A stretch of DNA of 42,203 nt from an uncultured Eubacteriales bacterium (GTDB taxonomy: Bacteria > Bacillota > Clostridia > Oscillospirales > CAG-272). Positions within the stretch are counted from its first letter, which is position 1. Each line of letters opens with the position of its first letter. The stretch lies in contig CAKSPL010000001.1 of NCBI GenBank assembly GCA_934481325.1, positions 1-42,203 on the forward strand, given 5' to 3'. Made by a program: the position numbers and the translations under genes. The notes beneath the pieces are model-generated. The model worked only from the letters and a program-made list of their open reading frames with translations. It was not told the DNA's origin and did not search any database. Positions 7,854 through 15,977 of this stretch are shown here, one piece after another.

Positions 7854-9023
7854 CTATCCGAACCGGATAACCCGCACGCGATGCACCCCCTCAATGGCAC
7901 CGAGTGCCGCCAGTGCATCCGCCCCGATTCCGGTATTGACGTCCAGCATCGTATACGCGTTTTCGCCTTTGGAACGATTCAGCATATTCTCGATATTTAC
8001 CCCCTGTTTGGAAAAAACCGTTGTGATTTTCGTCAGAGTGGCGGGAATATTGGCGTGTAGCACGCACACCCGCACACCCGCGCCGGGCGGGCAGGAGACA
8101 TCCGGGTAGTTGACGCTGTTGCGGATATTGCCCGCCGTCAGGTAGTCGTCCAGCTGTGTCGCCGCCATCATCGCGCATTTCTCCTCCGACTCCGCCGTGG
8201 AGGCCCCGAGATGCGGAATCGTCACGGCTCCGGGAATTGCCACCGTCTCCGCCGTCGGAAAATCGGTAACGTAGGCACCGACCTTGCCCGCCCTCATCGC
8301 CGCCGCAAGGTCGGCGGCACAGACCAATTCCGCACGCGCAAGATTCACGATTTTTACGCCGTCCTTCATTCCTGCAATGGATGCCGCGTTAATCATTCCG
8401 GCGGTTTCCTTTGTCGCGGGCGTGTGCAGGGTGAGATAATCGGCATTGGCAAACACCTCGTCAAAAGATGCCGCCTTTTGTACCAGATGGTTCATATTCC
8501 ACGCCGAATCCACCGAGAGATACGGGTCATAACCGATGACCCGCATCCCGAGGGCAAGCGCGGCATTTGCCACCATCCCGCCGATGGCACCAAGCCCGAT
8601 CACCCCCAGCGTTTTTCCGTACAGCTCCGTGCCGCCGAAAGCGGACTTGCCCGCCTCCACCTGCTTTGCCACATCCGGAGCACCGGCAAGCGAACGGGCA
8701 AAATTCACCCCGTCCACCACGCGCCGCGCGGCAAGAAAAAGCGCGCACAGGGTCAGCTCCTTGACCCCGTTGGCGTTTGCCCCCGGTGTGTTGAAAACCA
8801 CAATCCCGGCGGCAGAGCAACGCTCCACCGGAATATTGTTCACCCCGGCACCCGCACGGGCAATCGCCACCAGTTCCTTACCGAATGTCATATCGTGCAT
8901 TTTGGCGGAGCGGACAAGAATCCCCTCGGGTGCCGTGATTTCCGCTCCGTAACGATACCGGTCGGGGTCAAGGCGGTCAAGTCCCGCCCCGGCGATGTTG
9001 TTCAGCAGTAAAATATTCTTCAT
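7854..9023 (-). CDS. serA: D-3-phosphoglycerate dehydrogenase
   Basis: First committed enzyme of serine biosynthesis, oxidising 3-phosphoglycerate to 3-phosphohydroxypyruvate with NAD+. The 389-residue protein has the substrate-binding lobe with ARAGAGVNNIP (near residues 56-65), the NAD-binding motif GLGAIGG at 143-149 followed by the acidic GYDP at the end of beta-2, the conserved NLARAELV block and IPHLGASTAESEE with the catalytic His. Residues from about 317 onward form an ACT domain (VCVLHANIPATLTKITTVFSKQGVNI...), which usually gives serine feedback control. It is downstream of serC in a leftward operon with 223 bases between. The ribosome binding site is weak (GAGAGATCGG). Confidence 0.95.
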   Translation of the reverse strand: MKNILLLNNIAGAGLDRLDPDRYRYGAEITAPEGILVRSAKMHDMTFGKELVAIARAGAGVNNIPVERCSAAGIVVFNTPGANANGVKELTLCALFLAARRVVDGVNFARSLAGAPDVAKQVEAGKSAFGGTELYGKTLGVIGLGAIGGMVANAALALGMRVIGYDPYLSVDSAWNMNHLVQKAASFDEVFANADYLTLHTPATKETAGMINAASIAGMKDGVKIVNLARAELVCAADLAAAMRAGKVGAYVTDFPTAETVAIPGAVTIPHLGASTAESEEKCAMMAATQLDDYLTAGNIRNSVNYPDVSCPPGAGVRVCVLHANIPATLTKITTVFSKQGVNIENMLNRSKGENAYTMLDVNTGIGADALAALGAIEGVHRVRVIRFG

Positions 9024-9089
9024 TCCGATCTCTCAACCCGTAAAACGGGGCCTTTCTTTGTAAATTGATACCCGGGAAACCAACCGCCG

Positions 9090-9242
9090 GGAACGGTCGG
9101 TCAAAAACCGTTCGGCAACCGCGCGACGGTGCGCCGGAGCAATGCCGCCGGGCAATACCACCGGGCGGTTCCGGCTGAGTAATGCCGCCGAGACAATATC
9201 GGCGGAGCAAACCCGCCAAAGCAACTCCGCCGGGGGAATTTG
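9090..9242. repeat. Degenerate short tandem repeat between serC and serA
   Basis: About eight imperfect units of roughly 13-15 bases based on GCCGCCGGGCAAT (for example GCCGGAGCAAT, GCCGCCGGGCAAT, GCCGCCGAGACAAT, ATCGGCGGAGCAAAC). It fills most of the serC-serA spacer. No ORF here has a ribosome binding site. In RNA the CCGCCGG/CCGGCGG-like segments could fold into several alternative hairpins. Confidence 0.5.
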
Positions 9243-9246
9243 CCAA

Positions 9247-10338
9247 TCAGGGCTTGGGGTTTTCGTCGGCAAACGCTTTCATAAACGCCACCAGCTTTTC
9301 CACGCCATCACGCGGCATTGCGTTGTAGATAGAGGCGCGCATCCCGCCGACCGAACGATGCCCCTTCAGGTTTTTCAGCCCTGCTGCGCTTGCCTGCGCG
9401 GCAAACCTTTTATCCAACGCCGCATCTCCCGTCAGAAAAGTTACGTTCATCATCGAGCGGCTGTTTTTCTCCACGGGAGCGAGATAGTAATCCTGCGAGT
9501 CAAGGAAGTCATAAAGCATCCTTGCCTTTTCCTCGTTGCGGCGTTTCATCTCCTCCAGTCCGCCGACGGAAATCAGCCATTCATACACCAGCTTTGCCAT
9601 ATAAATCGCATAGCACGGCGGGGTATTGTACATCGAGCCGTTTTCCGCCATCCGTTTCCATTCCAGCATTGTCGGCATCTCCGATTTCGCGTATGCCAGC
9701 AAATCCTCCCGCACGATAACCACGGTCAACCCGGCGGGTGCCATATTCTTCTGCGCCCCCGCATAAATCACGCCGAAACGGCTGACGTCCACCGGCTCCG
9801 AGAGAATACAGGAGGACATATCCGCCACCAGCGGAATCTCACCCGTGTCGGGGACGGCAGGGAATTTCGTGCCGTAGATGGTATTGTTGTAGCAGATGTG
9901 TACATACGCCGCCCCGGGGCGAAACATTTCCCTTTGCAGTGCCGGCACACGGCTGAAATTTTCCTTCTCGGAGGAAGCGGCAGCCACCGCATCAACGCCC
10001 AATTTCAACGCCTCTTGATAGGCTTTGGTAGAAAACTGACCGGAAAGCACGTAATCCGCTTTTCCGGTTCTGCCGATCAGATTGAGCGGCACCGCCGCAA
10101 ACTGTGTGGAAGCGCCGCCCTGCAAAAACAGCACCTTGTAGTTTGCGGGAATTTGCATCAGCTCCCGCAACAGCACCTCCGCCTCCCGGATAATCGGTTC
10201 AAAGTCGGGGGAGCGGTGTGACATTTCCATTACCGACATCCCGCTGTCCCCATAGCAGACCAATTCCGCCGCCGCCCTTTCCAGCACCGGCAACGGCAGC
10301 ATAGAAGGACCTGCCGAAAAATTGTACACCCTCTCCAC
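9247..10338 (-). CDS. serC: Phosphoserine aminotransferase
   Basis: Makes phosphoserine from phosphohydroxypyruvate and glutamate using PLP. The protein begins (M)ERVYNFSAGPSMLP, the hallmark N-terminus of SerC. Other signatures are MEMSHRSPDF, LFLQGGASTQFAAVPLN, and the PLP lysine in YAGAQKNMAPAG at residue 197, close to Lys198 of the E. coli enzyme. I set the start at GTG 10338 because GGAGG lies seven bases upstream and the family N-terminus follows directly; this gives 363 residues, the normal length. It is first in the leftward serC-serA operon. serB is not in the window. Confidence 0.95.
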   Translation of the reverse strand: MERVYNFSAGPSMLPLPVLERAAAELVCYGDSGMSVMEMSHRSPDFEPIIREAEVLLRELMQIPANYKVLFLQGGASTQFAAVPLNLIGRTGKADYVLSGQFSTKAYQEALKLGVDAVAAASSEKENFSRVPALQREMFRPGAAYVHICYNNTIYGTKFPAVPDTGEIPLVADMSSCILSEPVDVSRFGVIYAGAQKNMAPAGLTVVIVREDLLAYAKSEMPTMLEWKRMAENGSMYNTPPCYAIYMAKLVYEWLISVGGLEEMKRRNEEKARMLYDFLDSQDYYLAPVEKNSRSMMNVTFLTGDAALDKRFAAQASAAGLKNLKGHRSVGGMRASIYNAMPRDGVEKLVAFMKAFADENPKP

Positions 10339-10358
10339 AATCACACCTCCAAGGCTCC

Positions 10359-10375
10359 GGGCAGGCAACCTGCCC
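10359..10375 (-). promoter_or_regulatory. Leader hairpin of serC mRNA
   Basis: Seven-base-pair perfect stem GGGCAGG/CCTGCCC with a three-base loop, sited between the promoter and the serC ribosome binding site. It has no T tract, so it is not a terminator; it may stabilise the 5' end or affect translation. Confidence 0.45.
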
Positions 10376-10394
10376 AAATTTATAAATTGAAATT

Positions 10395-10423
10395 ATTATA
10401 TCCGAAAGTTCCGTTTTTGTCAA
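10395..10423 (-). promoter_or_regulatory. Perfect-consensus promoter of serC-serA
   Basis: On the minus strand: TTGACA (10423-10418), exactly 17 bases, TATAAT (10400-10395). Every position matches the sigma-A consensus. The expected leader is about 50 bases. Confidence 0.92.
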
Positions 10424-10489
10424 GTGTTTTTTGTCATTTCGCCGATTTTGACATTATTTTTGCAATTGCAAGCATTAAAATATTCAAGA

Positions 10490-10526
10490 AAACGGGAAGG
10501 AACGCCCTTCGGCGCACTTCCCGTTC
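10490..10526 (-). terminator. Terminator of the phage head module
   Basis: Imperfect stem ACGGGAAG..CGCC/GGCG..CTTCCCGT followed on the minus strand by GTTTTC. It begins a few bases after the last head-module gene and marks its left boundary about 70 bases from the serC promoter. Confidence 0.65.
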
Positions 10527-10530
10527 CCGC

Positions 10531-10869
10531 TTACTTCGCGTTCACTTTTTTGGAAAAGGCAATGTCCTCCTCCACCTGTTTGCGGCATTCCTCGGCATCA
10601 AAGGGCAACCCCTGTTCGGCGGCGAAAACACTCAGCTTTTCCAGAACATACGAGAGCTTTTCCGCGGCACCGAAGCCCGGGATTTCTTCCGCCTCCATTT
10701 CAAACTGCCGCGCCGCCTCCAATATGCGGAGCCAGGCACGCACATCGCGCCCCTTTCCGGAGCGGATGTACTCACAAAGATTGTATGCAAGCCCCACAAG
10801 ATTGATGAGAATTCCGAGCAGGAGCGTAATTGCCTGCGGGTTTTCGGTGAACCATTTCAAAATCTGCAT
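10531..10869 (-). CDS. Phage-module small protein with one membrane segment (holin-like candidate)
   Basis: A 112-residue protein. The N-terminal MQILKWFTENPQAIT leads into a hydrophobic helix of about 20 residues (LLLGILINLVGLAYNL), followed by a charged, mainly helical C-terminal region. One-TM small proteins at the end of phage late operons are often holins or holin-like, but no lysin accompanies it and the position directly after head genes is unusual, so the name is tentative. AGGAAGAGAA precedes the ATG. It is the last gene before the module's terminator, 61 bases after the connector gene, with the same strand and operon. Confidence 0.6.
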   Translation of the reverse strand: MQILKWFTENPQAITLLLGILINLVGLAYNLCEYIRSGKGRDVRAWLRILEAARQFEMEAEEIPGFGAAEKLSYVLEKLSVFAAEQGLPFDAEECRKQVEEDIAFSKKVNAK

Positions 10870-10930
10870 TTCTCTTCCTCACTTTCGGGAGAAAGGAGAA
10901 GCACCGGAGGGAAAAAGCAGAAAAAACGCG

Positions 10931-11272
10931 TTACAGCCTGCCGCCCTTTGTACGGAGAAACCATTTGGCAAAATCCCCGTATGCCTCGTTGAAAGCCGCG
11001 GCGGACATCTGATATGCCGTGGCATCCTTGGCGGCATAATCAATCATTTTCATCAGATATATCCAGTACACGCGGTCATAGGGTGCCGGGGCAAACAGGC
11101 GGAGTATTTGCGGCGTGTTCTCCCCGAATACCGGAATTTTTTCGGGTTCTCTGCCCGCAATCTCGGTCAGGATTCTGCCCTCCAGCTCCGAGAGCCAGCG
11201 CAGTTTGATGGACTGTGCCAGCTCATTCGGGCGCAGAGCATCCGCGGTCTGCAATACCTCTGCTATCGTCAT
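10931..11272 (-). CDS. Phage head-tail connector-like protein
   Basis: A 113-residue protein starting MTIAEVLQTADALRPNELAQ with a characteristic IKLRWLSELEGRIL helix and a PAPYDRVYWIYLMKMIDYA segment. From memory this pattern recurs directly after the capsid genes of clostridial phages, where it is annotated as a gp6-like connector or DNA-packaging adaptor. The ATG overlaps the upstream stop by four bases (ATGA), so translation is coupled. No tail gene follows, which makes a true head-to-tail role puzzling in this locus. Confidence 0.65.
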   Translation of the reverse strand: MTIAEVLQTADALRPNELAQSIKLRWLSELEGRILTEIAGREPEKIPVFGENTPQILRLFAPAPYDRVYWIYLMKMIDYAAKDATAYQMSAAAFNEAYGDFAKWFLRTKGGRL

Positions 11273-11694
11273 ACCGCATCCCCCGCGGCGCGCCTTCTTG
11301 TCTCATCGGCAAAGCGAACCGCCTCACGCTCCATCAGCTCCGCCGTGCGCAGGTCCTGAATCTCCGACTGGTCGAGCAAAAGCGCGAATTTGCGGCGGAT
11401 GCGTGTCCAGACTCCGCGGCGGATCACGCAGTTTTTGCCGTTGATGGCAACGTACACATCATCCTTGTATTTTTCATTGTCCTTGAAAAGGCGCACCTCC
11501 ACATATTCGTTGAGATATGCCTCCTGGCGTTTGAGGAAGTCGCGGAATTGCCCCTTGTCCTCAAACAGCCGGCTTTTCTTTTCCGTCCCTTCCAATTCGG
11601 CAATCCGCGCCTCATACGCCGCCTGCATCTCCTCCATTTGCCGTTGCAGCTCGGCAAGGGTCGGCGGCTGTTGCCGCCCATTCTGTTTTTCCAT
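11269..11694 (-). CDS. Phage structural-module protein with N-terminal coiled coil (post-capsid protein)
   Basis: A 141-residue protein. Residues 10-45 look like a coiled coil (LAELQRQMEEMQAAYEARI). The C-terminal half holds VYVAINGKNCVIRRGV, a pattern I recognise from small proteins next to capsid genes in Firmicutes phages (usually V..NG..Y.I.RG...VP). Its function is unknown; head completion or decoration are possibilities. The start at 11694 has AGGAGAAGT; the ORF can be extended upstream but without a ribosome binding site. It is separated from the capsid gene by 76 bases containing a long hairpin. Confidence 0.65.
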   Translation of the reverse strand: MEKQNGRQQPPTLAELQRQMEEMQAAYEARIAELEGTEKKSRLFEDKGQFRDFLKRQEAYLNEYVEVRLFKDNEKYKDDVYVAINGKNCVIRRGVWTRIRRKFALLLDQSEIQDLRTAELMEREAVRFADETRRRAAGDAV

Positions 11695-11709
11695 ACTTCT
11701 CCTTTCCGT

Positions 11710-11754
11710 GGCACCGCAGTCAGGGAGTTTACAAAACATCCCTGACCAGGTGCC
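11710..11754 (-). promoter_or_regulatory. Hairpin after the major capsid gene
   Basis: Two-part stem GGCACC..TCAGGG / CCCTGA..GGTGCC with a loop of about 14 bases and no T tract. It lies between the capsid stop and the next ribosome binding site. Likely an mRNA-stabilising or partial-termination element that raises capsid mRNA relative to downstream genes; this is an inference. Confidence 0.55.
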
Positions 11755-11770
11755 GGGTTGTTATTCTACC

Positions 11771-13162
11771 TTAGTTTTCGCCCGCTTCAAAGGTGGACGC
11801 GGTCTCAATGCGCACCATAAATGCCTCTACCAGGCGCGCCGCCGCTTTGGTTGCCTTCCAGCCCACCGTGGCGCGCTGATTCAGCGGGTCGGCGGTGCCG
11901 GCGGAGCCAAGCTGTTTGACGATGTGCTGGAGTCCGCCGCCCTGCAGCTCGGTGGTACCGTAGGCGTTGTCGCCCATCACAAGCGTCACATACACGTCAC
12001 GCCCTGCAAGTCCCGCTTCACCGGGATACAGCATATCTCCCGCGGCGGTGGTCACTGCGGTACTGCCGATGCCGCCCGCAAGCAATTCGCGGTCAAAGTA
12101 CAGGTAGTTGTTGCCGGAAGCACTGTACACGGCACCGGTAACCACGGCATACTGCCAGGAGGACTCCGAAGCGTCAAAGAACAGCACGGAGCGACCCACC
12201 ATAGAGGGTGCCGCCTTTACGCCGTCTGCGGCGGTGCCGATTTTCAGGCGGTATTTGGAGCCTGTTCCGTAGCCTTCGGTTGCCGTACCCGCGGTACTCA
12301 GCGTCTCATAAGCACCCGCAAGGCAGGAAATCGTGCGGGAAACGGCGGTAAGATCGGGGGCATGAATCACCTTTGCCTCGGTGGATTCCACAAACCGAAC
12401 CCCTTCGATCATCCCGATCTCGCCCTCATACAGTGCCTTGGTATCGCTGTACTGATGCGGATATTTCCAGTTGGGATCGTTGGTCAGGTCATAGGCGCAA
12501 TCGGGGTGAATGATGCAGGCATAGGAGCCGTTGATCTTCTCCGCGTTCTGGTTTTTGAGGAAGCGGACGGCACGCTTGATACAGTCCACGCTCATATAGT
12601 GATTGCCGCTCGCCTCGCCGCCCACCAGCAGATACCGCGCGGGAACCGCATCGGCACCGTACTGCACGTTCGTACCGCCGCAAAGCACCTCACGGGTGAT
12701 GGTGTCCAGCGTTCTGCCCGCCTGAGAGCCGAGCAGCTTGGTTGCCATTACAAGGTTGTTGTCAATGGCGGAAAGCAACAGCAGGTCGGAAAGCTCCACA
12801 TACCCGCCGTACTGATGCACCGTTGCCTCCACGGAGCCCATATTCAGGGTCTGACCCGTAGGGGTCACACCCTCGGAAAGGGCAGAGGTGAGCTTGGGCA
12901 GCGGATCGTACTTGCGGAAACGGATGGTTTTGCCGCCGTGTTTCGGAATCGGATGCTTTTGCGCAAACTGATCGTGAATCAGATTCGGCTCCGCGTTGTC
13001 AATGAGGTAATCCGAGTAGTAAACGCGCATCTCCTCGGAGAGTCCCTCTCCCTCGGAAAAGGGCGCGTTGGTGCCGGTTGTGGCATCGGTCACACCGACC
13101 GTGGTGTTGACCGCTTCGCCCGCGCCGAACAGGCGCAGGTCAAGCATTTTTCCGTTTTTCAT
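11771..13162 (-). CDS. Major capsid protein, N4-gp56 family
   Basis: Main shell protein of the phage head, 463 residues. It resembles the N4-gp56 major capsid family: SEEMRVYYSDYLIDNAEPNLIHDQF near the N-terminus, GKTIRFRKYDPLPKLTSALSEGVTP, an all-beta VHQYGGYVELSDLL region, and a C-terminal NQRATVGWKATKAAARLVEAFMVRIET. I chose ATG 13162 (MKNGKMLDLRLFGAGEA), with AAGGAGATTT upstream, over the longer ORF. The N-terminus holds LRLFG, the same motif as in the scaffold gene just upstream, and is a candidate site for the module's Prp-like protease. The stop is followed by a hairpin. Confidence 0.85.
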   Translation of the reverse strand: MKNGKMLDLRLFGAGEAVNTTVGVTDATTGTNAPFSEGEGLSEEMRVYYSDYLIDNAEPNLIHDQFAQKHPIPKHGGKTIRFRKYDPLPKLTSALSEGVTPTGQTLNMGSVEATVHQYGGYVELSDLLLLSAIDNNLVMATKLLGSQAGRTLDTITREVLCGGTNVQYGADAVPARYLLVGGEASGNHYMSVDCIKRAVRFLKNQNAEKINGSYACIIHPDCAYDLTNDPNWKYPHQYSDTKALYEGEIGMIEGVRFVESTEAKVIHAPDLTAVSRTISCLAGAYETLSTAGTATEGYGTGSKYRLKIGTAADGVKAAPSMVGRSVLFFDASESSWQYAVVTGAVYSASGNNYLYFDRELLAGGIGSTAVTTAAGDMLYPGEAGLAGRDVYVTLVMGDNAYGTTELQGGGLQHIVKQLGSAGTADPLNQRATVGWKATKAAARLVEAFMVRIETASTFEAGEN

Positions 13163-13184
13163 AAATCTCCTTTTTCTCTTCGGG

Positions 13185-13901
13185 TCAGAGTTCGATTCGC
13201 TCCCCCTGTGCCGCCCGCAATGCCACCGCGGCACGCTCGGCACGGGTCAGGCGCGAAACACCGGTACGGGAACCGGAATCCAGCGGGGAAAGCGCATTTT
13301 CCGCAGGGCGTATGCCTCTTGCGAGAATCGTTTCCGTCAGTGCCCGTTCCGTTTCGGCGCGGGCATCTGCCACGGCTCTTTCCACTGTCTCGCGGATGCG
13401 CCTGTCAAGCTCCGCCGCGGATTCCGTTTTTTCCGTTGCCGCCGGCACCGCCGCGTTCGCGGGTGCTGCCACCGGCTCTGTAACCGTTGTTTCTTCGGTC
13501 GGCTCCTTTGCCGTCGCCTCTGTCGACGCCGTCACTGCACTGTCCGCCCGGATGGCGTCCGGCAGTTTGCCGACCTCGCTCACCCCGTATCGTGCCGCCG
13601 CGGCATCCACCACGGCACGGGCAAGGTTCAGCTCCTCCAAAAGACCCTTCTGTTCTTTGAAACGCTTGGCAAATACCTCGTTGAAGTAGGCGGTAAACTC
13701 CTGTTTGTATTCCCCCTCCATCAGCGCACGGAATTTCTGTCGCGCTTCGCTTCGGTTCTTCCCGGCGTCGGAAGCTGCCTCTTCGCCCGCAGGTGCCGTG
13801 GCACCCTCATTTGCCGGCGGGATGATTTCCGGCGGTGTTTCCCCATCCCCTGTGGAACTGCCGAATAACCGCAGTCCCGGCAGATCTGCTGACTGTTTCA
13901 T
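13185..13901 (-). CDS. Phage capsid scaffolding protein (candidate)
   Basis: A 238-residue, low-complexity, Ala/Glu/Thr-rich, helical protein immediately upstream of the capsid gene, the standard position of a scaffold. It starts MKQSADLPGLRLFGSS (ATG at 13901, AAAGGGTGA upstream), contains an EARQKFRALMEGEYKQEF helix seen in GP20-like scaffolds (residues about 50-70), a Pro/Ala/Thr linker and a C-terminal Arg-rich helix (LDRRIRETVERAVADARAETERAL, then RLTRAERAAVALRAA). The shared LRLFG motif near the N-terminus suggests that the scaffold and capsid are processed by the same protease. Sequence similarity alone is weak, so the call rests on composition and position. Confidence 0.75.
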   Translation of the reverse strand: MKQSADLPGLRLFGSSTGDGETPPEIIPPANEGATAPAGEEAASDAGKNRSEARQKFRALMEGEYKQEFTAYFNEVFAKRFKEQKGLLEELNLARAVVDAAAARYGVSEVGKLPDAIRADSAVTASTEATAKEPTEETTVTEPVAAPANAAVPAATEKTESAAELDRRIRETVERAVADARAETERALTETILARGIRPAENALSPLDSGSRTGVSRLTRAERAAVALRAAQGERIEL

Positions 13902-14275
13902 ATGCTCACCCTTTCGTGGCATCGGGCGGTTTTTTCACCGTCCTGCCGAATTATACCATACTGTTTCTTTTTTGTCGTCAACGATGCAAAAACCGTTACG
14001 TCCCGGGGGTAAATCTCCGCAATGTGGCAAAGCCCCCGCACCGTGGCGTCAAACGCGCCGCCAAGCCCCCCGCGGCAGGAGAGGAACAACCGCCCCGGCT
14101 CCGCCGAGTACCGCAAATGCCTGCAAGCGGGATTTTCCGCGGCAAACAGTAACAGTCCCTCACTCAGTGCGGAAACACCCGCGCACACCAGCTCCTTATC
14201 CGGCGAGACTTCGGCGTGCCCGGTAACATACAGCCGATAACGCCCGTCCTGCCGGTCGGCATACACTCGGATCAT
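13898..14275 (-). CDS. Prp-family (YsxB/DUF464) cysteine protease, phage-encoded
   Basis: A 125-residue protein matching Prp, the small cysteine protease that trims the N-terminus of ribosomal protein L27 in Firmicutes. The catalytic pair is visible: His20 in VTGHAEVS and Cys31 in ELVCAGVSAL (His22 and Cys34 in S. aureus Prp by my recollection). A Glu stands where host Prp usually has Asp before the IVCA motif. The C-terminal 20 residues are unlike typical Prp. It lies between portal and scaffold genes, the normal position of a prohead protease, and its start overlaps the portal stop (ATGA). Inferred role: cleavage of the scaffold and capsid N-termini during head maturation. Confidence 0.85.
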   Translation of the reverse strand: MIRVYADRQDGRYRLYVTGHAEVSPDKELVCAGVSALSEGLLLFAAENPACRHLRYSAEPGRLFLSCRGGLGGAFDATVRGLCHIAEIYPRDVTVFASLTTKKKQYGIIRQDGEKTARCHERVSI

Positions 14276-15966
14276 TGGTCGTCCTTTGCCTGCTCGGCAA
14301 GCCGCTTTGCCCCGGAAAACGCGGTGCGTATGGGGTCATATTCCTTTTTTTCGGATTTTCCGGAGGTCTCCCCTCCCAAGAAATCCGAAGGAATTTCCTC
14401 CCCGTTTTTCAGGCGGGCAACCAGCTTTTTCACCCCCGGAAAGTCCATACAATCCAGGAGAATCAGTGCCGCCTCCCGGTTGGCGGGGTCAAATACCCCC
14501 ATCCGGTACAACTCCTTGAGGTTGTCATTGGAGCTGACACGGGTAAAGGAATCCTGTTTTTCCGCCCGTACGTCAATGTCAAAAACAGGCACGCGGGAAA
14601 GCGGAAGCCCGGCGGAGGACACCCCCAGCGACCGCTCGCGGATTCTCACCCCCGAAAAGCTCACATAACGATAGCCCTCCTCGCCCATCACGCGGAAATA
14701 ACGCTCGCCGTCATAAAACTGCCGCACACATTCGATCACCAGTTGTACCAGCCGGACAAACGCCCGATAGGAGGTGGACACCACGTCCCGCACACACTTG
14801 CTTGCCGCCTCCTGCAATGCGGCGATTGCCGCCGCTGCGGTCACGCCGCTCTCGGAGCCGCCCTGCAACAGATTGCGGTTGAAGGTGGTTTCTTTCAACT
14901 CGTCTACCTTGGCTTTTTTCAGTTCCAGCCACATCGAATCCAGTGGCTCCACCGTAATCTGGCGCAAACGCTCCTCTCCGAGGTCGCCCTCCACCTCCAC
15001 GACACGGCGGGTGACATCGGTAAAGTCGTTTTCGTTTACCCCCGTGTTCTTTTTGCAGAAATACCGCACGCGGGTCGCCCAATCCATATATTCCATCAGA
15101 TTGCGATCCATCCGGTCAATGTAGGTTTGCGGGTCCTTCGCCATAGAAATCAGACCGAATCCGGTGCAGCTTTCCTCCATCGGATACATCACGTCCATCA
15201 CAAAGGGGTACTCCCCGTGTTCATACCAGCCCCGCGCAAAGCGGGGGTCGTTTTCGGTGGCAAACAGAACCGCATCCCCCGAAAATTTGCAGTAGTGAAG
15301 CACGGTTCTGCCGCCCGGCAGACGCTTTTTGTAGTACCAGTCCACCACCAGTACCCGCCCGTCGCTTCCTTCTATCTCCCCGAGACGCTCTCTGTCACAG
15401 TGCGGGAATTTCGCCAGCACGGCACTTTTTTCCGCCTCCTCGGTGTAAAACACCGCACGGGAGCTTTGCAGATTCCGCACGCCGGGTTCTATATAAAGCT
15501 GCATCGGGTCTACCCGCCGCACGTCAATATCCCCCAATCCGTTCTGCAATTCGCCGTTCCAGAACACCCCGTAAATGCAAAAGCCGTGCTTGAGCTTGGT
15601 CCACATATTGCGGGAATAGCACTCGGCAAATCCACTGCGCTCCAGTATCACCGGGATAATCTCGGACAATGCCTTTGCGTCCGCCTCATCCCCCGGCTCC
15701 CGCGCCAGACACACCGCCGTCGGAATATAATCCATCAGGTCGGCGTGCTTTTGCAGAACCGCGTTGAGCAACCACGCGGAAGAGGGGGAAAAGCACTCTT
15801 CCTCGCTGTTTCGGTGCGCCTTCGGGGTCATCCGCCCGCGAAACCATTTTTTCTCCTCACACAGTCGCCTTTCCACTTCGGCTCTGCCGTGGCGATAGGC
15901 GGTAAGCAGTTCCGTCGCGTGCCGCACCTCCGGCACGCCCACCGTGCTGTTGATTCTTTTCTTCAT
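14272..15966 (-). CDS. Phage portal protein
   Basis: Forms the dodecameric DNA entry channel at one capsid vertex. It is 564 residues from ATG 15966 (AAAGGAGAAAAA upstream); the GTG 15 bases earlier overlaps the terminase stop and is less likely. Evidence is position directly after the large terminase, the length, and features of large portals: an N-terminal LTAYRHGRAEVERRLCEEKKWFRG segment, VDPMQLYIEPGVRNLQSS, the YPFVMDVMYPMEESCTGFGLI region with DPQTYIDRMDRNLMEYM typical of P22/N4-type portals, and a C-terminal helical barrel region. The protein ends with a lysine- and glutamate-rich tail. Intact and full length. Confidence 0.85.
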   Translation of the reverse strand: MKKRINSTVGVPEVRHATELLTAYRHGRAEVERRLCEEKKWFRGRMTPKAHRNSEEECFSPSSAWLLNAVLQKHADLMDYIPTAVCLAREPGDEADAKALSEIIPVILERSGFAECYSRNMWTKLKHGFCIYGVFWNGELQNGLGDIDVRRVDPMQLYIEPGVRNLQSSRAVFYTEEAEKSAVLAKFPHCDRERLGEIEGSDGRVLVVDWYYKKRLPGGRTVLHYCKFSGDAVLFATENDPRFARGWYEHGEYPFVMDVMYPMEESCTGFGLISMAKDPQTYIDRMDRNLMEYMDWATRVRYFCKKNTGVNENDFTDVTRRVVEVEGDLGEERLRQITVEPLDSMWLELKKAKVDELKETTFNRNLLQGGSESGVTAAAAIAALQEAASKCVRDVVSTSYRAFVRLVQLVIECVRQFYDGERYFRVMGEEGYRYVSFSGVRIRERSLGVSSAGLPLSRVPVFDIDVRAEKQDSFTRVSSNDNLKELYRMGVFDPANREAALILLDCMDFPGVKKLVARLKNGEEIPSDFLGGETSGKSEKKEYDPIRTAFSGAKRLAEQAKDDQ

Positions 15967-15977
15967 TTTTTCTCCTT

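Noticed and set aside
11090..11110. An LRLFA sequence inside the connector protein as a third Prp cleavage site
   Set aside because: It is internal (about residue 56-60), not at the N-terminus like the motifs of the scaffold and capsid, and LRLFAPAPYD fits the conserved core of this protein family.
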